Source: Bacillota bacterium | GTDB lineage: Bacteria; Bacillota; UBA4882; UBA8346 | Length of the DNA stretch: 61,622 nt | Assembly (NCBI GenBank): GCA_023394955.1 | Contig: JAEWZY010000038.1 | Location: forward strand, 1 to 61,622 | Reading direction: 5' to 3' | Shown here: piece by piece, positions 1 to 7,619 of the stretch | Numbering within the stretch: position 1 is the first letter of the stretch | Layout: every line of letters begins with the position of its first letter | The notes under the pieces: generated by a model | Told to the model about the DNA's origin: nothing | The model's database searches: none | The model's input: the letters and a program-made list of their open reading frames with translations, nothing else | Program-made: the position numbers and the translations under genes

Positions 1-10
1 GCCCACATCC

Positions 11-77
11 TCGTGCCCAAGTGCAGTCGCACCCGCGGGCGAAAGCGTAAAAGAGAGAAAGCCCGCTTAGGGCACGA
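11..77. other. Nested inverted repeats (possible structured RNA)
   Basis: The sequence can fold as a three-way junction. An outer stem pairs TCGTGCCC (11-18) with GGGCACGA (70-77). A short inner hairpin pairs GTGC (21-24) with GCAC (29-32). A second inner hairpin pairs GCGGGC (35-40) with GCCCGC (61-66) around a purine-rich loop. It is more GC-rich than the gene that follows. It lies at the window edge, so a larger element cut by the edge is possible. I do not recognise a known RNA family, and function is unknown. Confidence 0.3.
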
Positions 78-166
78 TGACGTCTTGAATGCCAAACGAT
101 CTCCGCCATACCAGCCCAGATCGGCCCCCTAGCACAGCCAAAATCAAAACCAAAGGAGCAAAGAAA

Positions 167-763
167 ATGAAAAGAATTGTGCAAATCATGTCTGTTATTT
201 TTTGCATTTTATTAAGTGTAGGCGGATTAATACTGGCTGAAACTGAATCAAATACTGATGTGATAGAACGTATTGGGGTTAAAGGTCCTTTAGAATTTAA
301 TAAAACAATTTTTGAGCTTGCATGGAGCGATAAACCAGATGATACATATTATGCCCAAGAATATCTACCTGCAGGTGAAAATCTCGAAACATTCAATCAA
401 ATGTTGGCAATACATTTATTTGTCAAGAACATAACGGCAAAGAGTGCTGCTCTTAATAAGGCAACAGAATTAGCAATAAAAATGGGTAAAAATGGTTTAG
501 TATATCTTAAGGGCAATGCAGATGAGAAAACTTTTGTATTAGATTTTACAGTTACCGAAAAAAAGTTAGTGGAGTATAATCTTTATCGTTATCAAGACAT
601 TGATGTAGATGGCAAAAAAGGCCTACTGGTTTATATGTATTGTAAACGGGGCTATGGAAAAGATATTAAGCCGTTTTTGAAGGTTCTCAAAGAGGTAAGT
701 ACGGATTTACAAAATGAAATGTTTTCCACAGAAATACCTGTTGTGACAATGGAAAATAAGTAG
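167..763 (+). CDS. Small secreted protein of unknown function
   Basis: A protein of 198 residues starting at the ATG that follows AGGAG eight bases upstream; the open frame extends further upstream but that part has no ribosome site. Residues 1 to about 24 form a signal peptide (MKR, hydrophobic core, then a cleavable AET). The mature part is mixed alpha/beta-like and hydrophilic, with no cysteine pairs, metal motifs or repeats except a single Cys late in the protein. I do not recognise a named domain. It is AT-rich compared with the spo genes next door, stands alone on the + strand and converges on spoIIR. A periplasmic or surface role is inferred only from the signal peptide. Confidence 0.6.
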   Translation: MKRIVQIMSVIFCILLSVGGLILAETESNTDVIERIGVKGPLEFNKTIFELAWSDKPDDTYYAQEYLPAGENLETFNQMLAIHLFVKNITAKSAALNKATELAIKMGKNGLVYLKGNADEKTFVLDFTVTEKKLVEYNLYRYQDIDVDGKKGLLVYMYCKRGYGKDIKPFLKVLKEVSTDLQNEMFSTEIPVVTMENK

Positions 764-775
764 TTATTTCCGGAA

Positions 776-806
776 AGCCGACTAGCCAACCATCCATGGT
801 TCGGCT
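776..806. other. Imperfect hairpin after the secreted-protein gene
   Basis: AGCCG (776-780) pairs with CGGCT (802-806), and AACCAT (788-793) pairs with ATGGTT (796-801), with an unpaired bulge on one side. It lies 13 bases after the stop codon and could end that transcript, but no T-run follows. The rest of 807-1048 shows no credible gene. Confidence 0.3.
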
Positions 807-1048
807 GGCGTGAAAGTTGACATTGAAAGTGATGGCTGGTACTGCGGAGATCACTTAGGAGTGTTTTCGGGATTGAGCAGACAAAAAGCCCCAAACCCCT
901 GTGGCATTTGGAGTAAATAATTGCCTTCGCTCAATCTTGGGAACACCTTAGCGGTTTTTATGGCATAAAAGCGCCTGGATGAACGAAACTGCGGTCGAAT
1001 TCAGCTATGGAGTTTCAAAAACTCAAATCCTTATCTTTGAGGTTTATC

Positions 1049-1684
1049 CTACAACAACCCGAAAAACTGGCCCCATCCCTTCCAGAAACTATTTAAAGAC
1101 AGATTTTTATCTTTAACCAATTCCTCTAGTACTGCTAATTTATATTCAACCTGTATCGGACCGGATTGATTCCCTTTGAAGGTTGGCGCGTCCGGATCGA
1201 GCAAACATAACGGCGGATATAAAACACACCACCAATTTTTACCCTCGCCCCGGCCTAAAATCACTTTTAACCCCTTATACTTCCCTTCGGGTAATAGCCC
1301 AAAAGGATAAGCCACTTCCGGAAAGTCAAACTGCTCCAAACTGACTTTTACGTCCAAATTCCGGTCCTGTTCCGCAATGACTTGACGGGCGGCTTTTTCC
1401 AATAAAACCAGGTTAGACTTTAAGATCTCCTCCGCCTGGTCCGGATCTTGGATTCTGAGCAGCAATGGCTCAGTAACTTGTATAATCCGATCTCTGACTT
1501 TCAATTTTAAAACTTGATCTTCCGGTAAATTGCTTTCGGCGACAACATGAAGCCGGATTAGATTATTCCGGTTATAAGTCTCGATCACCGGCCCGACCAC
1601 CCGGGCCAGCCCCGAACCTAAACACCCTATTATCCAAAACAGTACCACAATGATACTGACGATTATTAAGCGGTAACGAAACAA
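1049..1684 (-). CDS. spoIIR: Stage II sporulation protein R
   Basis: SpoIIR is the forespore-made secreted signal that triggers SpoIIGA in the mother cell to process pro-sigma-E. The protein has 211 residues. It has an N-terminal membrane/signal segment (about residues 5-25), then the family hallmark NLIRLHVVAES, the KLKVRDRI motif and the near-C-terminal motif GEGKNWWCVLYPPLC, which are very characteristic of SpoIIR. The start is a TTG preceded by a GGGGGA ribosome site. It lies 81 bases downstream of sigG on the same strand. Its presence beside sigG, sigE and spoIIGA brings the sender, the protease and both sigma factors of this checkpoint into one 4-kb block. Confidence 0.95.
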   Translation of the reverse strand: MFRYRLIIVSIIVVLFWIIGCLGSGLARVVGPVIETYNRNNLIRLHVVAESNLPEDQVLKLKVRDRIIQVTEPLLLRIQDPDQAEEILKSNLVLLEKAARQVIAEQDRNLDVKVSLEQFDFPEVAYPFGLLPEGKYKGLKVILGRGEGKNWWCVLYPPLCLLDPDAPTFKGNQSGPIQVEYKLAVLEELVKDKNLSLNSFWKGWGQFFGLL

Positions 1685-1728
1685 GTTGCTTAATCCCCCT
1701 TTTACCAGGCTGCAAATATTTTTCTCAG

Positions 1729-1746
1729 TCCGTATTTTATTACGGA
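1729..1746. other. Small palindrome between sigG and spoIIR
   Basis: TCCGTA (1729-1734) and TACGGA (1741-1746) are perfect 6-bp arms around a 6-base AT loop. It lies in the 81-bp gap between sigG and spoIIR. No T-run follows on the - strand, so a weak hairpin or protein site is equally possible. I did not find a convincing sigma-F promoter for spoIIR here. Confidence 0.25.
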
Positions 1747-1765
1747 TATCGAACGCAACCGGTAA

Positions 1766-2563
1766 TTATTGTTCAACCTCATTATTTTCCGAAATATAAC
1801 GCCGCATATGTTTGAGAGCGCTCTTCTCAAGTCTGGAGACTTGCGCTTGGGAGATCCCGATTTCGTCGGCTACCTCCATTTGAGTACGGCCGTCAAAGAA
1901 CCGCATCTTTAAAATCATTTTTTCCCGGTCGTTCAGTTTCGACATAGCTTCTTTAATCGTTAGCCCTTCAAGCCATTGTCCATCAAAGTGACGCTCGTCA
2001 CTGATTTGGTCCATTACGAAAATTGGGTCGCCCCCATCATGGTAAATGGGCTCAAATAGTGAAATCGGCTCCTGGATCGCGTCTAAAGCAAAGACTACTT
2101 CTTCCCGGGGTACTTTCAACTCATCGGCAATCTCGGCCACAGTCGGTTCTTTGGCGTTTTTATAAACTAAAGCATCCCTGACTTGTAAAGCCTTATAAGC
2201 GATATCCCGTAAAGAACGGCTGACTCTTAAGGGATTGTTGTCCCGGAGATAACGCCTAATCTCGCCGATGATCATCGGAACTGCATATGTCGAAAATTTA
2301 ACATTTTGGGAAAGATCAAAATTATCAATGGCCTTCATCAGCCCGATACAACCGACTTGAAATAAATCGTCAACATATTCGCCGCGATTATTGAAACGTT
2401 GGATCACACTTAGAACCAGTCTTAAGTTACCCTGAATCAACTCTTCCCGGGCGGACTGTTCTCCCGACTGTAATCTTTGCAGTAGTTCCCGCATCTTGCT
2501 GCTGGACAGAACCGGAAGCTTTGCAGTATTGACCCCGCAGATCTCAACTTTATTCACTAACAT
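1766..2563 (-). CDS. sigG: RNA polymerase sporulation sigma factor sigma-G
   Basis: Forespore-specific late sigma factor of the sigma-70 family, 265 residues. The N-terminus VNKVEICGVNT is the sigma-G signature. It is followed by region 2 (DDLFQVGCIGLMKAIDNFD, then FSTYAVPMIIGEIRRYLRD), region 3 and a region 4 helix-turn-helix (TQMEVADEIGISQAQVSRLE). The ATG is preceded by AGGAGTG with a spacing of eight bases. A sigma-F-like promoter lies about 45 bases upstream, and a terminator separates it from the DJ-1 gene. It is therefore probably its own transcription unit, possibly with spoIIR behind it. Confidence 0.96.
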   Translation of the reverse strand: MLVNKVEICGVNTAKLPVLSSSKMRELLQRLQSGEQSAREELIQGNLRLVLSVIQRFNNRGEYVDDLFQVGCIGLMKAIDNFDLSQNVKFSTYAVPMIIGEIRRYLRDNNPLRVSRSLRDIAYKALQVRDALVYKNAKEPTVAEIADELKVPREEVVFALDAIQEPISLFEPIYHDGGDPIFVMDQISDERHFDGQWLEGLTIKEAMSKLNDREKMILKMRFFDGRTQMEVADEIGISQAQVSRLEKSALKHMRRYISENNEVEQ

Positions 2564-2607
2564 CCAGCGTTCACTCCTGTTTTTTCGCTTGGCGCGCGTC
2601 TAAGATT

Positions 2608-2637
2608 GATTATTGCCAAGGGGATCAGGATTTATAC
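2608..2637 (-). promoter_or_regulatory. Sigma-F-like promoter of sigG
   Basis: Read on the - strand, the sequence is GTATA, 15 bases, then GGCAATAATC. This fits the sigma-F consensus (GYATA, about 15, GGNNANANT) at every fixed position. It lies 45 bases before the sigG start, which is the expected place, since sigG of B. subtilis is transcribed by sigma-F. The match is seen in the sequence; use by sigma-F is inference. Confidence 0.6.
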
Positions 2638-2693
2638 TCGATTTATAAGGTTTTCAGATGTTAGCCCATTTAAAACCGGTATTTTAAAAATAC

Positions 2694-2728
2694 AAAAAAA
2701 TAACAAACCCCAGTTAAACCGAGGTTTG
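2694..2728 (-). terminator. Terminator after the DJ-1/PfpI gene
   Basis: On the - strand CAAACC (2728-2723) pairs with GGTTTG (2709-2704), and a T-rich tract with seven consecutive T follows. It separates the DJ-1/PfpI gene from sigG. The stem is only six base pairs with a long loop, so strength is moderate. Confidence 0.5.
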
Positions 2729-2788
2729 CCTCTCCGGAAACAATGGCAAATCCGTTGCCAATTATATACAACAATTAAGCTGCAAATC

Positions 2789-2832
2789 AAATGTTAAATG
2801 TTACTTTAAACTTTGGACTTTTAACTTTCGAT
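2789..2832. repeat. 7-bp-period repeat cluster
   Basis: Degenerate heptamers follow one another, running AATGTTA twice and then CTTTAAA, CTTTGGA, CTTTTAA and CTTTCGA. The cluster abuts the stop codon of the DJ-1/PfpI gene. It belongs to the same kind of element seen at 4297, 6744, 20704, 22768, 30487 and 40950. Confidence 0.55.
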
Positions 2833-3342
2833 CTATTTCAATAGTTCTACTAATTTTTCTCCAAAGGCTCGAGACGCTTCCGGGCCGCAACCGGTGATTA
2901 AATGACCATCGACTTCAACCTGATTCCCGGTATAGATCGCCCCCTTGGTTTCCAAGTCGGACCGGCCGTCCGGAAAGACCGTGGCTCTTTTCCCTTTGAG
3001 TATCCCGGCATTGGCTAAAATAACCGGAGCAATACAAATAGCGCCTATTACCTTGCCTTGGTTATAAAAATGCCTCGCTAATTCATGCACCGCAGCGTCG
3101 TTAAAATATTGGCTGCTGCCTCCGCCTCCGACGAAGACCAACGCCGCTAATTCCCGATCAATCAAATCCTTGACCAAAACATCCGGTCTGGCCGTCATTC
3201 CAAGTTTACCAACTGCCTTCTCCAAACTGGTTGAGGCTGTTAAAACCTTGAAGCCCGCTTTTTCCAGTATCTCCTTGGGAACTTGATACTCTTCATCCCG
3301 AAAGGCCCGTTCCGCAATGATTAATGCGACAGCTTTTACCAT
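2833..3342 (-). CDS. DJ-1/PfpI family protein
   Basis: A 169-residue DJ-1/PfpI (class I glutamine amidotransferase-like) protein. Members act as cysteine-dependent deglycases, chaperones or proteases, so the exact reaction cannot be given. The nucleophile elbow motif is GAICIAPVILA, with the family Cys after the third strand, and LVFVGGGGSSQYF precedes it. The length is normal for single-domain members. The ATG chosen follows GAGGTG by six bases; a GTG three codons earlier overlaps that ribosome site. It sits between sigE and sigG, which are adjacent in Bacillus, and has its own terminator, suggesting an insertion into the spo block. Confidence 0.85.
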   Translation of the reverse strand: MVKAVALIIAERAFRDEEYQVPKEILEKAGFKVLTASTSLEKAVGKLGMTARPDVLVKDLIDRELAALVFVGGGGSSQYFNDAAVHELARHFYNQGKVIGAICIAPVILANAGILKGKRATVFPDGRSDLETKGAIYTGNQVEVDGHLITGCGPEASRAFGEKLVELLK

Positions 3343-3415
3343 CTTAATCACCTCATTTTTTAGTTTCGTGATTATTCGATAAAATCCTTTTAAATTAAAG
3401 GCAACTAGAAGATAA

Positions 3416-3497
3416 GTCTGTGTTCTTTGGATTCTCTGGCTATGTTAGTGTCCTCTGCGTCATCAGTGTTACCAGTGTTCTCTACATCATCTGTGGT
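3416..3497. repeat. 9-bp-period repeat cluster
   Basis: On the - strand, about nine degenerate 9-base units follow in phase, for example CACTGGTAA, CACTGATGA and CGCAGAGGA. It fills the gap after sigE up to its stop codon. The period and sequence differ from the 7-bp clusters elsewhere in the window, so it is a second class. No coding function is seen. Confidence 0.5.
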
Positions 3498-3498
3498 T

Positions 3499-4230
3499 TT
3501 AGTCCAATCTCTTAATCTCTTTTTTCAATTTTTTAATAATCCGCTTTTCCAAACGGGAGATATAAGACTGAGAAATCCCCAGTAGATCGGCCACCTCTTT
3601 TTGGGTTTTTTCACTGCCGTCCCTTAAGCCGAACCTCAGTTGAACAATGACCTTTTCCCGGTCTGTAAGATGGTCCATGGCCGAATCTAATAAGTTCTTA
3701 TCAATCTCTTCTTCCACATATTTATAAGTCGAATCATTTTCACTGCCCAACACATCAGATAACAGCAATTCATTGCCATCCCAATCGATATTAAGGGGCT
3801 CGTCAAATGAGACTTCAGACCGGGTTTTATTATTTCTCCGTAAGTACATCAAGATTTCATTTTCAATACAACGGGAAGCGTAAGTTGCCAGTTTTATTTT
3901 TTTACTGGGATCAAAGGTATTGACTGCCTTAATCAACCCAATAGTACCGATGGAAACCAAGTCTTCAATACCCACCCCGCTATTTTCAAATTTACGGGCG
4001 ATATAAACCACTAGACGCAGGTTACGTTCGATTAGAACCGATTTTACCGTCCGGTCCCCGGCCCCTAATTTCCCCAATAAATAAAGTTCTTCATCATTGG
4101 TTAAAGGAGGTGGTAGCGCTTCGCTGCTGCCAATATATGCCACAATCTCCGGTGTAAATCCTAATCGATTCATGGTGCTAATCAGCCTAATTCTGTAATC
4201 CCACAACCATTTTTTCCAGCAAGTTAACAT
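3499..4230 (-). CDS. sigE: RNA polymerase sporulation sigma factor sigma-E (precursor)
   Basis: Early mother-cell sigma factor, 243 residues, made as an inactive pro-protein. Residues 1-31 form the membrane-associating pro-sequence, rich in Trp and basic residues. The mature part should begin at Tyr-32 (YIGSSEALPPP), exactly like the known cleavage region of B. subtilis pro-sigma-E. Region 2 reads EDLVSIGTIGLIKAVNTFD. The segment SFDEPLNIDWDGNELLLSD is typical of sigma-E, and region 4 ends with the helix LLGISQSYISRLEKRI. The ATG follows GGAGAG by six bases. The gene lies 203 bases downstream of spoIIGA, its processing protease, a larger gap than in Bacillus. Confidence 0.96.
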   Translation of the reverse strand: MLTCWKKWLWDYRIRLISTMNRLGFTPEIVAYIGSSEALPPPLTNDEELYLLGKLGAGDRTVKSVLIERNLRLVVYIARKFENSGVGIEDLVSIGTIGLIKAVNTFDPSKKIKLATYASRCIENEILMYLRRNNKTRSEVSFDEPLNIDWDGNELLLSDVLGSENDSTYKYVEEEIDKNLLDSAMDHLTDREKVIVQLRFGLRDGSEKTQKEVADLLGISQSYISRLEKRIIKKLKKEIKRLD

Positions 4231-4296
4231 TGATTTCTCTCCTTTAAACGAATCTAATATGGTTAAATAAAGACACTAAACAAGCAGAACCTCGGG

Positions 4297-4323
4297 CATA
4301 GGAGATAGAAGTTAGAAGTAGCC
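4297..4323. repeat. Short 7-bp-period repeat
   Basis: About four degenerate heptamers (GCATAGG, AGATAGA, AGTTAGA, AGTAGCC) in the spoIIGA-sigE gap. This is probably a decayed member of the 7-bp-period family. Nothing else is recognisable in 4231-4433. Confidence 0.4.
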
Positions 4324-4433
4324 TCATATTCCTATTCCCACGTTCTCAAATATTCCATTGATATTTTTATCCATTCTGTATAAGACTTCTAATACAAAAC
4401 ATTGATCTTTATCTACGTGGCGGACACTGACGG

Positions 4434-5339
4434 TCAATCATGGCTTAGCACCGTCGGCGGAATTAAGGCGTGAAAAGCCCCTTCGGGAGATAACTGATGA
4501 TTATAGACGCCAACTACTACATGGTTATTTGAAAAAGCTCGTTGTCTCTGCCAGATTTTCAAGGAGTCCGGCCGGAACCCGATTAGAATCCCATGTTCCT
4601 TACCGATACTTTTAAAAGGCAATATCCGTACCCTCTCCTGCCAAATGCCCGGTAGTTTCCAGTCCGTACCTAATTCTCCGGAATGCATTTTTTCAATCAG
4701 ATCCACAACCTCACTTGGGAGCAACCCTTTGACTTGGCTAAATTCAATAATAACCACTGGAACTTTGGTTAATGGATCATATAACCTGTTTCCGGTATCC
4801 AATAAAGCATTAAGATTCAGCTCATTTCCATCCCAATTGATTTGAATAGGATACAGACAGATTTGGTCCCAAAGCTTACGATGGACCACCCCCCAGCCGA
4901 GTTCCCCCAAGATAAATATGAGAGTTAGATGAGCCCAAAATCGCCACCAAAAATTGATCTCCGATTGAAAATAACGCCGGTTCAAGCTGTCGAGACCCCA
5001 ATGGATTCCCGATAGTAAAAATGACAACAAATAAAAATAGCCCAGTAATTTCAATGCGCCTCTAACCTTAATCGGAAAGAAAGCCAGACTAACCATTAGT
5101 ACGGGAACTAGGACCGTAAAAATTAGTGGAGAACCGATCCAAGGGTTAACCAACCCTCCGGAGGCTTGATTAACCATGATTAATAGTTGAAACAGCCCGC
5201 CAACAGCCCCTCCCAGGACCAGCCGGCCCCATTTAGATTTAACGGCGCTAATCTGGCCAACCATCCACAATAATACTCCATCCTGAATCCAACCGAGAAT
5301 TCCTCCTAGGATCGGCAAATCCAAATAGACTTTTATCAT
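4434..5339 (-). CDS. spoIIGA: Sporulation sigma-E factor-processing peptidase SpoIIGA
   Basis: Membrane-bound aspartic protease that cleaves pro-sigma-E after activation by SpoIIR. It has 301 residues. The N-terminal half (about 1-150) has five hydrophobic segments. The C-terminal half holds the retropepsin-like active site ALLDTGNRLYDP around residues 190-201 with the catalytic Asp in DTGN. The ATG has only a weak upstream G-rich site. It follows ftsZ after a strong terminator, so it should have its own promoter in 5340-5490. One heptamer there (CGGCGAA on the - strand) is one mismatch from a Spo0A box, which is weak evidence. Confidence 0.93.
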   Translation of the reverse strand: MIKVYLDLPILGGILGWIQDGVLLWMVGQISAVKSKWGRLVLGGAVGGLFQLLIMVNQASGGLVNPWIGSPLIFTVLVPVLMVSLAFFPIKVRGALKLLGYFYLLSFLLSGIHWGLDSLNRRYFQSEINFWWRFWAHLTLIFILGELGWGVVHRKLWDQICLYPIQINWDGNELNLNALLDTGNRLYDPLTKVPVVIIEFSQVKGLLPSEVVDLIEKMHSGELGTDWKLPGIWQERVRILPFKSIGKEHGILIGFRPDSLKIWQRQRAFSNNHVVVGVYNHQLSPEGAFHALIPPTVLSHD

Positions 5340-5490
5340 TTACCACTCAACCCCTATTTGATTTTATTGCCTACCGACTTAATTTCCTCTTTAAACTAGC
5401 TATGTTGAAAAAAGTTTCAAGTGAAGCAGTTGCTAAATTCGCCGGAAATCCTTTCTTTTTTCTTCTTTTTACCGAAAAGCCGTAAAACGA

Positions 5491-5525
5491 TGAAAAGCGC
5501 TCAGATCGCCTCTGAACGCTTTTTC
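5491..5525 (-). terminator. Terminator after ftsZ
   Basis: A 10-bp stem (5496-5505 with 5511-5520, one G-T pair) and a 5-base loop, with A-runs and T-runs on both flanks. It lies 23 bases after the ftsZ stop. The flanks would allow termination in both directions, but only the - strand has genes here. Confidence 0.75.
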
Positions 5526-5547
5526 TTAGGTCTAAATTATCGGACAG

Positions 5548-6591
5548 TTATTTTTTTCTCAAAAACGGAGGAATATCAAGTTCGTCAGTGACAAAGGGCT
5601 TAATTTCCAAGTCATCCAAACCCATTCGTTTAGGGCGCCTTTGTTCAAACCCAGTGGCAATTACCGTGACCCTAATCTCCTCGCCCAATGATTCATCAAT
5701 CACCGCACCGAAAATAATATTGGCGTCCGGGTCAGCAGCCTCCGTAATAACTGCCGCGGCCTCGTTAACATCGGACAAGGTTAGATTACTGCTCCCGGTG
5801 ATGTTTAGTAATACTCCTTTAGAACCTTCAATCGAGGCTTCCAATAGGGAGCTATTAATGGCGCTTTTAGCCGCCTGAGTCGCCCGGTTCTCTCCCTTAG
5901 CCGTCCCGATACCCATCAAAGCCGATCCGGCGGTGCTCATAATAGTTTTAACATCTGCAAAATCCACATTAATCAATCCGGTGATCGTTATCAAATCTGA
6001 GATTCCTTGGACTCCTTGGCGCAAAACATCATCGGCCATACGGAAAGCATCCACTATCGAAGTATTCTTATCGACAATCTGCAGTAAACGTTCATTAGGG
6101 ATGGTGATCAAAGTGTCCACATTTTCCTTAAGAGTCGCCACCCCTTTTTCAGCCTGAGTTTGACGAACCCGGCCTTCAAATAAAAATGGTTTGGTCACTA
6201 CCCCAACTGTCAAAGCCCCTAATTCCCGGGCCATTTGAGCAATGATCGGCGCAGCCCCGGTCCCGGTGCCGCCGCCCATGCCGGCGGTTACAAACACCAT
6301 ATCGGCTCCTTGCAACACTCCTAGTAGTTCATCTTTACTCTCGAGGGCAGCCTTTTGACCAATTTCAGGATTGGCTCCCGCGCCCAATCCTTTAGTTAAT
6401 GAATCGCCGATTCGCAATCGAATATCTGCATTAGAGCGGTTTAAAGCCTGACCATCGGTATTAACGGCTATAAACTCAACCCCTTGAATTTTCGCCTCAA
6501 TCATTCTATTTACCGCGTTGGTGCCTCCGCCTCCGACACCTAAAACTTTAAGTGATGCAAACTGATGATTTGCAACATCAAATTCGAGCAT
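5548..6591 (-). CDS. ftsZ: Cell division protein FtsZ
   Basis: Tubulin-like GTPase that forms the division ring. It has 347 residues when started at the ATG nine bases after GGAGGA; the open frame runs 35 codons further upstream without a ribosome site. Visible motifs are the N-terminal nucleotide loop VLGVGGGGTNAVNRM, the tubulin signature GGGTGTGAAPIIAQ and a C-terminal tail ending DELDIPPFLRKK, the peptide that binds membrane anchors and regulators. The usual anchor gene ftsA, normally directly upstream, is absent; ftsQ precedes it instead after a 247-base gap. Confidence 0.97.
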   Translation of the reverse strand: MLEFDVANHQFASLKVLGVGGGGTNAVNRMIEAKIQGVEFIAVNTDGQALNRSNADIRLRIGDSLTKGLGAGANPEIGQKAALESKDELLGVLQGADMVFVTAGMGGGTGTGAAPIIAQMARELGALTVGVVTKPFLFEGRVRQTQAEKGVATLKENVDTLITIPNERLLQIVDKNTSIVDAFRMADDVLRQGVQGISDLITITGLINVDFADVKTIMSTAGSALMGIGTAKGENRATQAAKSAINSSLLEASIEGSKGVLLNITGSSNLTLSDVNEAAAVITEAADPDANIIFGAVIDESLGEEIRVTVIATGFEQRRPKRMGLDDLEIKPFVTDELDIPPFLRKK

Positions 6592-6743
6592 CAAACGAGT
6601 TCCTCCAAGTCTGTTAATATGTAATGTTAAAAAGCTGTACCCAACGAAGTTGTACCTGTTATTACTTAAACACGTTATCCGTGAAAACCTTTTCAATCCA
6701 GTTTCAATAACGCTTATAAATGGTTTTGACCTTGCCTGGCTTA

Positions 6744-6780
6744 CTATCTAACGTGCGACTCGTAATGCGTAACACATATG
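6744..6780. repeat. 7-bp-period repeat between ftsQ and ftsZ
   Basis: Heptamers ACGTGCG, ACTCGTA, ATGCGTA and ACACATA follow in phase in the 247-bp gap where ftsA would normally lie. The rest of 6592-6838 holds no gene. Confidence 0.5.
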
Positions 6781-6838
6781 AAATTTAATATTAGTTTCTG
6801 CATTGAACAAAATTACCCTGCCAAATAATGAAAATTTT

Positions 6839-7591
6839 TTACTTCGCCAATGACTTTGATGTGATAACGGTGGGAAGGTCGGTAACACGCAAATCAATTC
6901 GCTCCAGTTTACCGTTGAAATCAGGTGAAAGTAAAATTGCCCGAAGATTAGCTATTTTCTTCTCCAACTCCTCGGTAGTGCCTAGTTCAACTTCTACCTG
7001 ACGGCTATATTTAGGCAGATCAAGTTGTAACTTTAATTTGGCTAAATCAATCTCGCATATCACTTGGCGTAAATAATCATCGGAATATCTTAATACCTCA
7101 AGGGCATTTTGGAAATCGGACGCCAAGATCTTTTCACCATACTTAACATCTTTAAGCTTTGCTCCGATAACAACGGGCAATTCAACCGCTTCGGCCTCTT
7201 CTTGAATACCCATTACCAATCCATCGTTGCCAATGATTAATAAATTGTTCAAATAGGATAAAAGGCAGACGGGAAGGCGCTCTTGAACATGGAGCATGAC
7301 TTTGCCCGGCAATTGTCGTTTGATTTTCACGGAAACGATACGGGGGTCTTTGAGGACAACGTTTTTAATTTGGTCCTCGTTGATTTGAAAAATATTCCGA
7401 TCAGAATTCAATCCGGCGTTTAAAATTATATCCTCCGAGGAAACACTGGAGTTCCCTTCAATCTCGACGTCACGAACGGCAAAAAAATTAGAATTCAAAA
7501 GAATAATCAAGCTTACCAGTATGAATAAAATCCCGAAAGTAATATCAAACCGAGGAATTCTGTTTCGTAATTGGGTTTTGTTTGCGCTCAT
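6839..7591 (-). CDS. ftsQ: Cell division protein FtsQ/DivIB
   Basis: Bitopic divisome protein that links FtsZ-ring events to septal wall synthesis, 250 residues. It has a short cytoplasmic N-terminus, one transmembrane segment (about 18-38, FGILFILVSLIILLNSNFF), and a POTRA domain opening with VRDVEIEGNSSVSSEDI (about 39-105). The FtsQ beta domain follows, with KRQLPGKVMLHVQERLPV in between. It lies 28 bases after the SwrB-like gene and so could be read from the motility cluster. It is directly upstream of ftsZ. The gene order joins motility to division. Confidence 0.9.
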   Translation of the reverse strand: MSANKTQLRNRIPRFDITFGILFILVSLIILLNSNFFAVRDVEIEGNSSVSSEDIILNAGLNSDRNIFQINEDQIKNVVLKDPRIVSVKIKRQLPGKVMLHVQERLPVCLLSYLNNLLIIGNDGLVMGIQEEAEAVELPVVIGAKLKDVKYGEKILASDFQNALEVLRYSDDYLRQVICEIDLAKLKLQLDLPKYSRQVEVELGTTEELEKKIANLRAILLSPDFNGKLERIDLRVTDLPTVITSKSLAK

Positions 7592-7619
7592 TAGAACAAA
7601 ACCGCACCTTCGGCGCGGC

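Noticed and set aside
11..77. Resemblance to the 3' end of RNase P RNA
   Set aside because: Only a loose match (AGAAAGCCCGCTTA); the stems are local, whereas RNase P would pair with distant sequence, and its other conserved regions are not in the window.
652..894. An 80-residue - strand frame over the end of the small secreted gene
   Set aside because: It overlaps the real gene antisense, without ribosome site or domain.
2606..2797. A 63-residue + strand frame between sigG and the DJ-1 gene
   Set aside because: It overlaps the sigma-F-like promoter, a terminator and a repeat, and has no ribosome site.
5340..5490. Spo0A-controlled spoIIG-type promoter with boxes before spoIIGA
   Set aside because: Only one heptamer with a mismatch to the Spo0A box and no clear spaced -35/-10 pair, so not listed as a feature.
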